A stretch of 64,000 nt of DNA from the NCBI GenBank assembly GCA_039805565.1, contig JBDLTZ010000214.1, positions 13,248 to 77,247 of the forward strand, written 5' to 3'. A program made the position numbers and the translations under genes. The DNA comes from CALJIC01 sp039805565 (GTDB lineage Bacteria > Chloroflexota > Chloroflexia > Chloroflexales > Roseiflexaceae). This document shows, one piece after another, positions 1-7,965 of the stretch (its first letter is position 1; the number at the start of each line of letters is the position of its first letter). The notes below the pieces were generated by a model. It was given only the letters and a program-made list of their open reading frames with translations. It did not search any database and was not told where the DNA came from.

Positions 1-250
1 TGGGCGCCTCATCCAGGGGGCGCGTGGGCACGAAGCGCGACTCGCTCACCGGCCGCGAGGCGTCCGGCAGGCAGGAGTAGCGCGTCTCGATGCCGGAGAA
101 ACGATACAGGCTCCGCAGCCAACGGGCGAGCGCCGGCTGCTCGGCCAGCGCCTCGACTAACCAGTCGCATAGCTGCGCTTGCGGGACAAGATAGGGCGGC
201 ACCGCCGTCCCCAGGGCGAGGATAGCCGGCCTGGCTCCTTCAGTTCTCAT
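1..250 (-). CDS. Type III polyketide synthase, N-terminal part (partial)
   Basis: The reverse strand from an ATG at 250 reads 83 codons without a stop to the window edge, so only the N-terminal fifth is present. It carries the opening of the chalcone/stilbene synthase family: ILALGTAVPPY near residue 10, then a WLRSLYRFSGIETRYSCLP stretch matching the segment before the catalytic Cys domain. Family members condense malonyl-CoA onto an acyl starter to make alkylpyrones, resorcinols or naphthalenes. The Cys-His-Asn triad lies outside the window, so activity cannot be judged. The next gene upstream on the same strand is a small membrane protein 12 bp away, suggesting an operon. Confidence 0.75.
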   Translation of the reverse strand, partial: MRTEGARPAILALGTAVPPYLVPQAQLCDWLVEALAEQPALARWLRSLYRFSGIETRYSCLPDASRPVSESRFVPTRPLDEAP

Positions 251-262
251 GCTCTGCGCTTT

Positions 263-679
263 CTAGTGTGAACGCGGTTTGGCATTGCCGCCAGTTGCAT
301 TTTGCGTGCCAGATCCCGCTGCCGCCCACCAGCCCACCAGCGCCAGCTCGGCGACCGCATCCAGCAGGTAGACCGGCGTGATGCGGCGCCGCGCGACATA
401 GACTACGTCAATGCTGGTCAGTCCGAGCGCGCTGCCCACCGCCAGCAGCCGCACCTCGGGCGTGACCCGCCGGCGCGCCCCTGCCAGCGCCACCACCGCG
501 CCCACCACCGTGATCAGCACGCCGGCGGTCTTCACCAGCCAGCGGTCAGTCTTCGGACCTGTCACGGCCTCGAAGCTCCGCATGTGCACGAGCGGCCACA
601 CCCCGGTGACGAAGTAGAAGATCCCCTGCGCCACCGCCACCGCCCGCTGTCCCAGAATCACCCGCACGATCGCCTGCAT
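263..679 (-). CDS. Small integral membrane protein, unknown function
   Basis: A 138-residue protein starting at the ATG at 679. An in-frame extension to 814 exists, but its extra residues are Arg/Gly-rich and unlike a natural N-terminus. Three to four hydrophobic segments are visible: around residues 8-28 (with the polar phrase FYFVTGVWPLVH), 50-68, 78-95 and near the C-terminus. It also has a conserved-looking SFEAVTGPKTD loop. No enzymatic motif is seen. The stop is 12 bp from the start of the type III polyketide synthase on the same strand, so the two are probably cotranscribed. A link to lipid or polyketide metabolism is inferred only from that position. Confidence 0.6.
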   Translation of the reverse strand: MQAIVRVILGQRAVAVAQGIFYFVTGVWPLVHMRSFEAVTGPKTDRWLVKTAGVLITVVGAVVALAGARRRVTPEVRLLAVGSALGLTSIDVVYVARRRITPVYLLDAVAELALVGWWAAAGSGTQNATGGNAKPRSH

Positions 680-860
680 TGACACCTCATCTACGCAGTA
701 TACCCGCCGCGGGATGGCCCCCCCGGCACGGCCCATGCGCCGCCCATCCTCCCCGCGGCGGCCCTCCGCCGGAGAAGCGAAGGAGACACAGCTATGCACA
801 GCGGGCCAAGCCACCCAGCCGACTCGGCGCAGGCCACGCCCCGCGACGACGAGGCCGCAG

Positions 861-906
861 CACTCAAGACTCAGCGCTCAGCACTCAAGACTCACGACTC
901 ACGACT
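861..906. repeat. ACTCAGC/ACTCACG heptamer repeat array, locus 1
   Basis: About six degenerate copies of a 7-bp unit (ACTCAAG, ACTCAGC, GCTCAGC, ACTCAAG, ACTCACG, ACTCACG) follow one another between the membrane protein start and the recQ 3' end. The last units overlap recQ: its final residues and its TGA stop (894-892) are written in repeat sequence. The same unit recurs at five other loci in this window. Confidence 0.8.
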
Positions 907-2513
907 GAGCAGCCCCCGCTCCACCACCAGCGCGGCGTCCATCGTCTTGTAGCCCACCTCATCGAACAGCACCACGATCTTCTCGCCCTCGTAGCGCATC
1001 ACCTGGCCTGCGCCCCAGCTCGTGTGGCGCACATGCGACCCCACCGGGAAGGGCTCATCGCCGCGTGGCGGGGTCACCACCAGCCCCGCCTCGCAGTTGT
1101 CGCAGTAGCCGCACGGGTCGCTCAGGTCCTCGCCGAAGTAGTTCAGCAGAAAGCGCCGCCGGCAGTCGCGGTTCTCGGCGTAGCCGCGCATCATCTCCAG
1201 CCGCGAGCGCTCGAAGCGCCGGTGCCGCTCCTGCGCCTGCACCGCCTCCTCGGCCACGGCGCCGATGTCCTCGGGGATCTCGGCCGGCGCCACCTCCCCC
1301 GCGGGCAGCAGCTCCACCACCCCGGCGTCCTGCAGCCGGTGCACCGCCACCATCAGCTTCGTCTCCGAGAGACCGGTCACGTCCCGCAGCTCGGCCAGTG
1401 CGACGGGCCCATCGGCGTCCGCCACCGCGTCGGCCACCTGCGCCACCGTATCGGCGTCCACCTGCCCGCCACCCACGAAGAAGCGCCGGATCGCCAGATC
1501 CTGCGGGCGGTAGAACAGCCGCGCCTCGGCCGGCTCACCGTCGCGGCCCGCACGGCCGATCTCCTGGTAGTACGAGTCGATCGAGTCGCTGATGTCATAG
1601 TGAAAGACAAAGCGCACGTTCGGCTTGTCGATGCCCATGCCGAAGGCGGTTGTCGCCACCATCACCTCGGTCGCGTCCTCCATGAACGCCTGCTGCGCCG
1701 CGGCGCGCTCGGCGGACTTGCGCCCCGCGTGGTAGGCCTCTGCGCGCACCCCGGCCGCGCGCAGCGCCTCGGCCACCAGCTCGGCGCGCCTGCGCGTCGC
1801 CACATACACGATCCCCGGCTTCTCGATCTCTACCACCGCCGCCGTCAGGGCGCGCAGCTTCTCGTCCTCCTGCGCGAAGCGCTCAACCCCCATGAAGATG
1901 TTCGGCCGGTCGAACCCCTGCACGATCACCCGCGGCTCGCGCATCCCAGCCGCTCGACGATCGCCAGCCGCACCGGGGGCGAGGCCGTGGCCGTGAGCGC
2001 CAGCACCGTCGGGTGGCCCAGCGCCTCCACCGCCTGCCCCAGCCGGAGGTAGTCGGGGCGGAAGTCATGGCCCCACTCGCTCACGCAGTGCGCCTCGTCC
2101 ACCACGAACAGGCTCGGCCTGGCCTCCGCCACCTTGGCCAGCGTCTCGGGGTTGGCAAGCTGCTCGGGCGCCAGAAAGAGAAACTCCAGCTCGCCGGCAG
2201 CCAGGTCGGCGAAGGCCTGCCGGCGCTCGCTCTGGCGGATGGCCGAGTTGACCTGCGCCGCGCCACCAACCTCCGCGGCGATCGACTCGACCTGGTCACG
2301 CTGGAGGGCGATCAGCGGCGAGACCACCACCGTCGGGCCGCTGAGCCTGGCCGCCGAGATCTGGTAGATCGCCGACTTTCCCCAGCCGGTCGGCATCACG
2401 GCCAGAGTATCCTGCCCGGCCAGCACCGATCGGATCGCCTCGTCCTGACCGGGGCGCAGCTGCTCCAGGCCGAGCAGGGCGCGGGCGGCGCGGCGGATGG
2501 TTCGTTTGTCCAT
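892..2513 (-). pseudogene. recQ: ATP-dependent DNA helicase RecQ, frameshifted
   Basis: Two overlapping frames make one RecQ. The N-terminal frame (2513 to 1926) has the Walker A motif MPTGWGKS and the VDEAHC box. The C-terminal frame (1944 to 892) has FGMGIDKP, the motif VI EIGRAGRDG, the zinc-binding Cys cluster (CRRRF..CGYCDNC), and a final DUF3553-like domain (VGSHVRHTSWGAGQV). The frame changes at about 1940, inside CTGGGATGCGC, where one base is missing relative to the expected ERLG-MREP reading. It may be a real mutation, a sequencing error or, less likely, programmed slippage. Start chosen at the ATG at 2513 because the upstream extension runs into repeat DNA. RecQ unwinds DNA 3'-5' in recombinational repair. 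Confidence 0.85.
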
Positions 2514-2528
2514 AGTGTGAGGCCTACT

Positions 2529-2634
2529 GCCACAGAGCACATAGAGGACACAGAGGTTGCCGAGGGGCCAGCGTGGGAAAGCTGCGCCAGGCGGAAACCG
2601 CCTTTGTCCCCGAGCCTCTGTGCCCTCTGTGGCG
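2529..2634. repeat. CACAGAG-type inverted repeat
   Basis: Left arm GCCACAGAGCACATAGAGG with a following CACAGAGG; right arm, in inverse orientation, CCTCTGTGCCCTCTGTGGC. The arms are imperfect and enclose about 50 bp, so the whole could fold into a long hairpin. It fills the space between the recQ start and the end of the next gene. Similar CACAGAGGnCACAGAG repeats are, to my knowledge, common in several GC-rich phyla. No protein seems to be encoded by it. Confidence 0.6.
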
Positions 2635-2643
2635 AAAGGATCG

Positions 2644-3000
2644 CTAGATCGCGTCCGACTGCCCGGCGCCCTCCTGGTTGGGCACGCTCTCGTTGTCGTC
2701 GCCGCGCGTCATACCGTTCAGCCCGCCGTCGCTCGCGACGCCCCGGCGGCCCACGCCCCGCCCCACGGCCCCCGGCATCGGCGGGGTCTCTACACCGTGC
2801 CGCTGGTCCAGGCCGGACACATCGCCGACCGTCCGAGGGTTGGCGCGGACGCTCCCGGCGCCCGACGAGCCACCAACGCCCCCGATGCCGTCCACCGCGC
2901 CGGAGCGGTTGCCCTCGCCGGCGCCGGAGTCCTTGCGGTTGGCCGAGCGTTCCACGTGCTCGCCCGCGCCGGGGGCGTTCGTGCGCTGCTTCTTCGTCAT
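2644..3000 (-). CDS. Hypothetical Gly/Asn-rich disordered protein
   Basis: 118 residues from the ATG at 3000, preceded by a good AAAGGAG ribosome site about 8 bp away, which decides the start over the longer reading to 3081. The chain opens MTKKQRTNAPGAGEHVERSAN and continues as Gly, Asn, Ser, Arg and Asp residues with almost no hydrophobic core, so it is predicted to be disordered and soluble. It resembles small stress-type or coat-type proteins only in composition. Read on the other strand, the region also gives open frames, so assignment rests mainly on the ribosome site. Function unknown. Confidence 0.5.
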   Translation of the reverse strand: MTKKQRTNAPGAGEHVERSANRKDSGAGEGNRSGAVDGIGGVGGSSGAGSVRANPRTVGDVSGLDQRHGVETPPMPGAVGRGVGRRGVASDGGLNGMTRGDDNESVPNQEGAGQSDAI

Positions 3001-3145
3001 CGCTGGGCTCCTTTCAGGAGAGAGAACACCGCGGGGCTGGTCCGCCGGGCGACCATCCCCGCCTGATGCACTGATATGCACGCCGCGTGCCAGCCCGCGC
3101 CAGGACCGCGCGCGACCCGTCCAGATCTACGGCGCTGGGCAGAAC

Positions 3146-3310
3146 ATGTGCGCCGGACTCCAGAGCGAGGACCACCGCGTCGCCGGGATCAGCGTGGTCT
3201 GCGCGCAGAACAAGCTCTGCGCCGAGCTCGCGTTCGCCCGCCTGCTCGAGCGCGCCGTCAGCGAGCAGCGACCGTCGCATGGCGAGCGCTTCGGCAGACG
3301 AGAGACCTGA
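3146..3310 (+). CDS. Possible short ORF with strong coding bias (54 aa)
   Basis: From an ATG at 3146 the frame reads MCAGLQSEDHRVAGISVVCA and onward to a TGA at 3310, with nearly every codon ending in G or C, the pattern of real genes here. The coding-like bias extends upstream of the ATG to about 3100 without a clear start, so this may be the 3' remnant of a larger gene or use a non-ATG start. The opposite strand also has a long open frame (3403 to 3014) with weaker bias. No family recognised. Confidence 0.3.
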   Translation: MCAGLQSEDHRVAGISVVCAQNKLCAELAFARLLERAVSEQRPSHGERFGRRET

Positions 3311-3360
3311 GCAGAAGAGGTGGCGCTTTCGCAAAAAGCGTGTATCATATGAGTGCCTCC

Positions 3361-3393
3361 GGCTCAGGACTCGAGACTCACGACTCAACACTC
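3361..3393. repeat. ACTCAGC/ACTCACG heptamer repeat array, locus 2
   Basis: GGCTCAGGACTCGAGACTC, then ACGACTCAACACTC: four to five degenerate heptamers ending 2 bp before the ATG of the ATP-grasp gene. The array therefore occupies the whole position where a ribosome site would be expected, and no Shine-Dalgarno sequence is visible. Confidence 0.75.
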
Positions 3394-3395
3394 GT

Positions 3396-4550
3396 ATGAA
3401 CATCGTTTTCCTCTCGCCGAACTTCCCGCCGAACTACACGCATTTCTGCGCGCACCTGCGCACGCTCGGCGCCAATGTGCTCGGGCTCTCCGACCAGCCC
3501 TACGACACGCTTGGCGCCGAGCTGCGTGCCGCGCTCACCGAGTACTACCTGGTGCCGGACCTCCACAACTACGACGAGGTGCTCCGCGGCGTCGGCTACT
3601 TCACCCACCGCTACGGCAAGATCGACCGGATCGAGTCGCTCAATGAGTACTGGCTGGAGACTGAGGCGCACCTGCGGACCGATTTCAACGTCGAGGGGTT
3701 CCGCCTGGCGGACCTGCCGGCGATTAAGCGGAAGTCGGAGATGAAGCGGATCTTTGCGGCCGCGGGTGTGGAGACTGCGCGCGGCATGGTGGCGGGGGAC
3801 CCGGATGAGGTGCGGGCCTTCGTGCGGCAGGTCGGCTTTCCGCTGGTGGCGAAGCCGGACGTGGGCGTGGGGGCCAACCGCACCTACAAGATCACCAGCG
3901 AGCAGGAGCTGGAGGCGTTCCTGGAGCAGCCACTCAGGGACTACCTGCTGGAGGAGTTCGTCGAGGGGGTCATCCAGACCTTCGACGGCCTGACGGACCG
4001 CTCGGGGCGCCCGGCCTTCTTCACCTCGATGCAGTACAGCAGCGGGGTGATGGAGGTAGTCAACCACGACAACGACGTCTACTACTTTACCCAGCGTGAG
4101 GTCCCGGCGGACGTGGCCCACGCAGGGCGGGCGCTGATCAGCGCCTTCGGCCTGCGCGAGCGCTTCTTCCACTTCGAGTTCTTCCGCACGCCGGACGGGC
4201 GGCTGGTGGCGCTCGAGGTGAACATGCGCCCGCCGGGCGGTCTGTCGCTCGACATGTTCAACTACGCGAACGACATCGACCTGTACTACGAGTGGGCTAA
4301 CCTGCTGGTGCGCGACCGCTTCGACGCCGCGTACGACTGGCCGTACCACGCGTGCTACGTCGGGCGCAAGCGCGCCAAGGCCTACGTCCACAGTCACGAA
4401 GCGGTGCTCGGGCGCTACGGCGGGCGCATCGTCCACCACCAGCCGATGGCGCCGGTGTTCCACCGCGCGATGGGGGACTACGGCTACATCGTGCGCTCGC
4501 CCGACCTCGAGGAGGTGCTGGAGATCGCACACTACATCCAGCAGAAGTAG
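3396..4550 (+). CDS. ATP-grasp family ligase
   Basis: 384 residues from the ATG at 3396 (MNIVFLSPNFPPNYTHF). The N-terminal ~100 residues look like a pre-ATP-grasp Rossmann domain. The ATP-grasp fold follows, with GFPLVAKPDVGVGAN (nucleotide-binding Lys and Gly loop, about residues 147-161), LLEEFVEGV and the metal-binding end FFRTPDGRLVALEVNMRPPGG (about residues 264-285). Such enzymes join a carboxylate to an amine or thiol through an acylphosphate. The substrate cannot be named. The gene stands alone: the start abuts a repeat array and the next gene is convergent. The fold is clear, the specific role unknown. Confidence 0.8.
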   Translation: MNIVFLSPNFPPNYTHFCAHLRTLGANVLGLSDQPYDTLGAELRAALTEYYLVPDLHNYDEVLRGVGYFTHRYGKIDRIESLNEYWLETEAHLRTDFNVEGFRLADLPAIKRKSEMKRIFAAAGVETARGMVAGDPDEVRAFVRQVGFPLVAKPDVGVGANRTYKITSEQELEAFLEQPLRDYLLEEFVEGVIQTFDGLTDRSGRPAFFTSMQYSSGVMEVVNHDNDVYYFTQREVPADVAHAGRALISAFGLRERFFHFEFFRTPDGRLVALEVNMRPPGGLSLDMFNYANDIDLYYEWANLLVRDRFDAAYDWPYHACYVGRKRAKAYVHSHEAVLGRYGGRIVHHQPMAPVFHRAMGDYGYIVRSPDLEEVLEIAHYIQQK

Positions 4551-4631
4551 GGCGCGCACGAGAACGCTGCACGGCAGGCGCTACCGTACCAGTATCCGGA
4601 GGCTTGCACTGCGGCTGCGTCGTGGGCGCCC

Positions 4632-6413
4632 TCAGCGTACCACGAGGCGCGCAAGCTCCGACAGAGGTGCCGGCTGTACCAGGAATGCATCTGCACCGGC
4701 TTCCAGCCACCGCTCGCGGTCACCAGGCAGCACGATATTGGCAACGGCGATCAGGCGCGGCCTGGGTATACTGGTCGCCTCAACAATCTGCCGGAGCATT
4801 TCGGGACCCGCAAGACCCGGGATATGTATCCCCATGATGATTGCATCCGGCGGCTCACTGCGCGCGTGTGTCAGAGCGTCCGCGAGCGTGGAGGCCACTT
4901 CCACACGGTGGCCCTGCGCGAGCAGCGCATCACGCGTTCGCGCCGCGGAGCGCGCGCTGTTCTCCACGACAAGGACCGACACCGGGTGCTCGGCGCCCGT
5001 CGCCACCTCTGCACGCGGCGCTGCGTCGCGAAGGGGTAGGCGCACCGTGATACGGGTCCCGCTGCCTTCCGTGCTCTCTATGATGACCGAGCCACAGTGT
5101 AGCTCGACGAGGCGCGCCACCAGCGCCAGACCAAGCCCGGACCCCTCGTAGCGGCGCGCCAGCGCACCATCCACCTGGACGAACGGCCTGAACAGGCGGT
5201 CGAAGTTCGCCGCCGCGATCCCAATCCCCGTGTCCCAAACGCTCAACTCCAGCACATCGCGGGCATGGTCGCTGTGAACGTCGAGACCGATGCTGCCGCC
5301 ACTCTCGGTGAACTTCACCGCATTGGAGAGCAGGATATCCAGGATCTGTGAGATGCGCCGCTCGTCGGCCACAATCGTGCCGGCGTGCAGGTCCGGCGTG
5401 TATTGCACGTGGATCAGTCTCTTCGCCGCCTCCGGCGTGATCGAGGCGAGGCACGCCCCGCACACGCGGCCGACCGGGAAGGACGTCAGCGTGAGCGGCG
5501 CAGTGTTAACGCTGAGCTGCGACATATCCAGGATATCGTTGATCTGCTTGAGCAGGCGGTGCCCGCCCTGCTCGACGCGGGCTAACGCCGTCCGCTGGCG
5601 GTCGCTCACCGGCCCGTACAGCCCCTCGCCGAGCGCCTCAGTTACGCCGAGCACTGCGTTAAGCGGTGTGCGAAGCTCGTGGCTCATGCTTGCCAGGAAC
5701 TCATCCTTGAGACGGGTGGCGCGGGTGAGCTCAGCGTTCGCGACGCTGAGCGCGGCGGTGCGCTCTCGAACACGGGCCTCGAGCGTGGCGGTCAGCTCGG
5801 TAAGGGCCGCCTCGGCTGCCCGTCGGGCGGCAAGCTCGGTGTGCAGTCGCTCGACGAGGGTGAGGAAGCCGCGCCGGATCAGCACCAGAAAGGCGAAACC
5901 GCACATCAGCAGGAAGGAAAGGTTGGACCACTGATTGAGCGGCGTGATGCGCGGGACTGACGGCAGCAGGCCGGCTCCCTGCGCCACTGCAAGGCTGAAC
6001 ACCGTGGCCACGGAGAGGCCGAGCACGACGAGACCTCCGCGGGGCCCAATCAGGAACGTGGCGATCATGACCGGGATCAGGTAGTAGGCCAGGATCACCG
6101 ACTGGAGGGTGCCGAGGCTCAGGGGGAGCAGCGAGCAGCCGATCAGGAGGATGGCCACCACAGCGAGGGTGACCTCGCGCAAGTATCCGCGTCGCAGCGG
6201 GATCTGGAGCAACAGCAGCAGCACCGCAGTGCCGAGGCCGGCCGTGATGGTAATGCCTCTGGCCAGGAGGCCCGTGAGCGTCAGGATGACGGCTGCGAAC
6301 GTAAGGATGACCCCGCCCGCGACCAACAGCGAGCCGAGCAGAGCAGTACGGAAGGCCTCGTCATCATCGTGGAGAGCGGGAGACGAGAGGAAGTTCTGAA
6401 GAGTTGCGTGCAT
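4632..6413 (-). CDS. Membrane hybrid histidine kinase with degenerate receiver
   Basis: 593 residues. Four to six transmembrane segments (about residues 24-180) precede a coiled coil (185-235). The HisKA box is ASMSHELRTPLNAVLG with phosphorylatable His245. The ATPase domain shows an N-box (ILLSNAVKFTES) and G-boxes (WDTGIGI, GSGLGLAL). The C-terminal ~115 residues are receiver-like but have lost the signature: EN replaces the acidic pair, the phosphoacceptor position reads IIMGIH (Gly for Asp), and the usual Lys before Pro is Gln (LVQPAP). It should autophosphorylate but cannot pass phosphate to its own receiver in the usual way. No response regulator is adjacent. The input domain is unrecognised. 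Confidence 0.85.
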   Translation of the reverse strand: MHATLQNFLSSPALHDDDEAFRTALLGSLLVAGGVILTFAAVILTLTGLLARGITITAGLGTAVLLLLLQIPLRRGYLREVTLAVVAILLIGCSLLPLSLGTLQSVILAYYLIPVMIATFLIGPRGGLVVLGLSVATVFSLAVAQGAGLLPSVPRITPLNQWSNLSFLLMCGFAFLVLIRRGFLTLVERLHTELAARRAAEAALTELTATLEARVRERTAALSVANAELTRATRLKDEFLASMSHELRTPLNAVLGVTEALGEGLYGPVSDRQRTALARVEQGGHRLLKQINDILDMSQLSVNTAPLTLTSFPVGRVCGACLASITPEAAKRLIHVQYTPDLHAGTIVADERRISQILDILLSNAVKFTESGGSIGLDVHSDHARDVLELSVWDTGIGIAAANFDRLFRPFVQVDGALARRYEGSGLGLALVARLVELHCGSVIIESTEGSGTRITVRLPLRDAAPRAEVATGAEHPVSVLVVENSARSAARTRDALLAQGHRVEVASTLADALTHARSEPPDAIIMGIHIPGLAGPEMLRQIVEATSIPRPRLIAVANIVLPGDRERWLEAGADAFLVQPAPLSELARLVVR

Positions 6414-6513
6414 GCCGTTGATGTCCTCTGCTCGTGGTCAACGAAACACGGCTCGTACCCGGCTGGGTTGATCGAACGCGGTCAGTCGTCCCTTTGGAAA
6501 GGGCACAAGCAGT

Positions 6514-7899
6514 CTACAGCGCCGGGCGCAGCGCTCCCCAGCCGGTCGCCTGCTCGAAGGCATATCCGGCTCGCAGCACCAGCGCCTCACCCCACGCGGG
6601 CCCCACGATCTGCAGCCCGATCGGCAGTCCCTCGCCGCTGAGCCCACATGGTAGCGAGAGCGCCGGCAGCAACGCCAGGTTGAACGGCGCGGTGAACCTC
6701 CGCAGCCGCGCCGCCGCTGCCACCGCGTCCCCGCCCAGCCTCGGCGCCGTCGTCGCCGTGCTCGGCAGCAGCAGCAGATCACAGCGCGCGAGGAGCAGGT
6801 CCAGCCGTCGCCGCCACACCGCCTGGGTGCGCCGCGCGAGCACGTACTCGGTCGAGGTCGCGTCCCGCCCGGCTGTCAGGCGCGCCAGCACGTCGGCCCC
6901 GAAGCGCCCGGGCGCCTCGCGCAGCCGCTCCCGGTGGAACGCCGCGGCGTCGCTCGTCACCATCAGGCCGCTCATCTGCCCGGCCTCTAGCGCGTCCGGA
7001 AGCTCGATCTCCTCGACGCGTGCCCCGAGCCCCTCGAGGATCTGGGCGGCCACACGCACCGCCGCCACCACCTCCGGGTCGGCCTCATCCACGAACGGGC
7101 CCGTGGCCAGGGCCACTCGCAGCCCTGACACGCCCCCGTCGAGGCGCGCCAGGTAGTCCGGCACGGGCGCATCTGCCGAGGAGGGGTCCTCGGCATCATA
7201 CCCGGCCACCGCCTGGAGCAGCAGCGCCGTGTCGCGCACCGTACGCGCCAGCGGCCCGCAGTGGTCCAGGTTCCAGCTCAGCGGCACCACCCCGCGCGCG
7301 CTCACCCGGCCAAAGGTCGGCTTCAGGCCCACCACGCCGCAGAGCGACGCGGGCACGCGGATTGAGCCGCCGGTGTCGCTCCCGAGCGAGCCCATGCACA
7401 GCCCAGCGGCCAACGCAGCCCCAGAGCCGCCTGAGGACCCCCCCGGCGAGCGCTCGGTGTCCCACGGGTTGCGACACGCCCCGTAGTGCGGGTTCTCCGT
7501 CGTGAAGCCCAGCGCCCACTCGTGCAGGTTCAGCTTGCCCAGCAGCGTCGCGCCCGCCATGCCGAGCCGCCGCACCGCCTCCGCGTCCTCGGCCGGCACA
7601 TTGTCCGCCAGGAACGAGGAGCCGGCAGTCGTTCGCACCCCCCGCGTGTCGTACAAGTCCTTGAGCGCCAGCGCGATACCGTGGAGCGGCCCGCGGTACA
7701 GCCCCCGGCCGATCTCCTCCTCGGCAGCGGCAGCTTGCGCCAGCGCCAGGTCGGCCGTCACGGTGATGAAGCTGTTCAGCCGCGGCTCCAGCGCCTCGAT
7801 CCGCTCCAGGTGGGCCTGCGCCAGCTCAACCGGCGAGAGCTCGCGCCTCTGGATGAGTACGGCGGCGTCGGCGATGGTGAGGTTGGTGAGGTTCGTCAT
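6514..7899 (-). CDS. Amidase (amidase signature family, GatA-like)
   Basis: 461 residues. The amidase signature triad is visible: the Lys in GIALALKDLYD (near residue 80), the Gly/Ser loop SPGGSSGGSGAALAAG holding the cis-Ser, and SDTGGSIRVPAS with the nucleophile Ser. Family members hydrolyse amides or act as the A subunit of Glu-tRNA amidotransferase. No gatB or gatC gene is nearby and the C-terminal part is divergent, so a stand-alone amidase is more likely than GatA. Start at 7899 gives MTNLTNLTIADAAVLIQ, the usual N-terminal helix. A GGAGGG/CCCTCC hairpin lies just upstream at 7924-7942. Confidence 0.88.
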   Translation of the reverse strand: MTNLTNLTIADAAVLIQRRELSPVELAQAHLERIEALEPRLNSFITVTADLALAQAAAAEEEIGRGLYRGPLHGIALALKDLYDTRGVRTTAGSSFLADNVPAEDAEAVRRLGMAGATLLGKLNLHEWALGFTTENPHYGACRNPWDTERSPGGSSGGSGAALAAGLCMGSLGSDTGGSIRVPASLCGVVGLKPTFGRVSARGVVPLSWNLDHCGPLARTVRDTALLLQAVAGYDAEDPSSADAPVPDYLARLDGGVSGLRVALATGPFVDEADPEVVAAVRVAAQILEGLGARVEEIELPDALEAGQMSGLMVTSDAAAFHRERLREAPGRFGADVLARLTAGRDATSTEYVLARRTQAVWRRRLDLLLARCDLLLLPSTATTAPRLGGDAVAAAARLRRFTAPFNLALLPALSLPCGLSGEGLPIGLQIVGPAWGEALVLRAGYAFEQATGWGALRPAL

Positions 7900-7965
7900 A
7901 CGTATGTCTTTATGTACAATTCTGGAGGGAAGCGGCCCCTCCGGAATCTCCTAAAAGCGGTACAG

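Noticed and set aside
679..2052. Long plus-strand open frame of 457 codons opposite recQ
   Set aside because: Its His/Arg/Pro/Ala-rich product is an antisense shadow of the recQ frames, which carry clear helicase motifs on the minus strand.
6514..7899. Glu-tRNA(Gln) amidotransferase subunit A (gatA)
   Set aside because: Amidase signature present, but no gatB/gatC nearby and divergent C-terminus, so a generic amidase call is safer.
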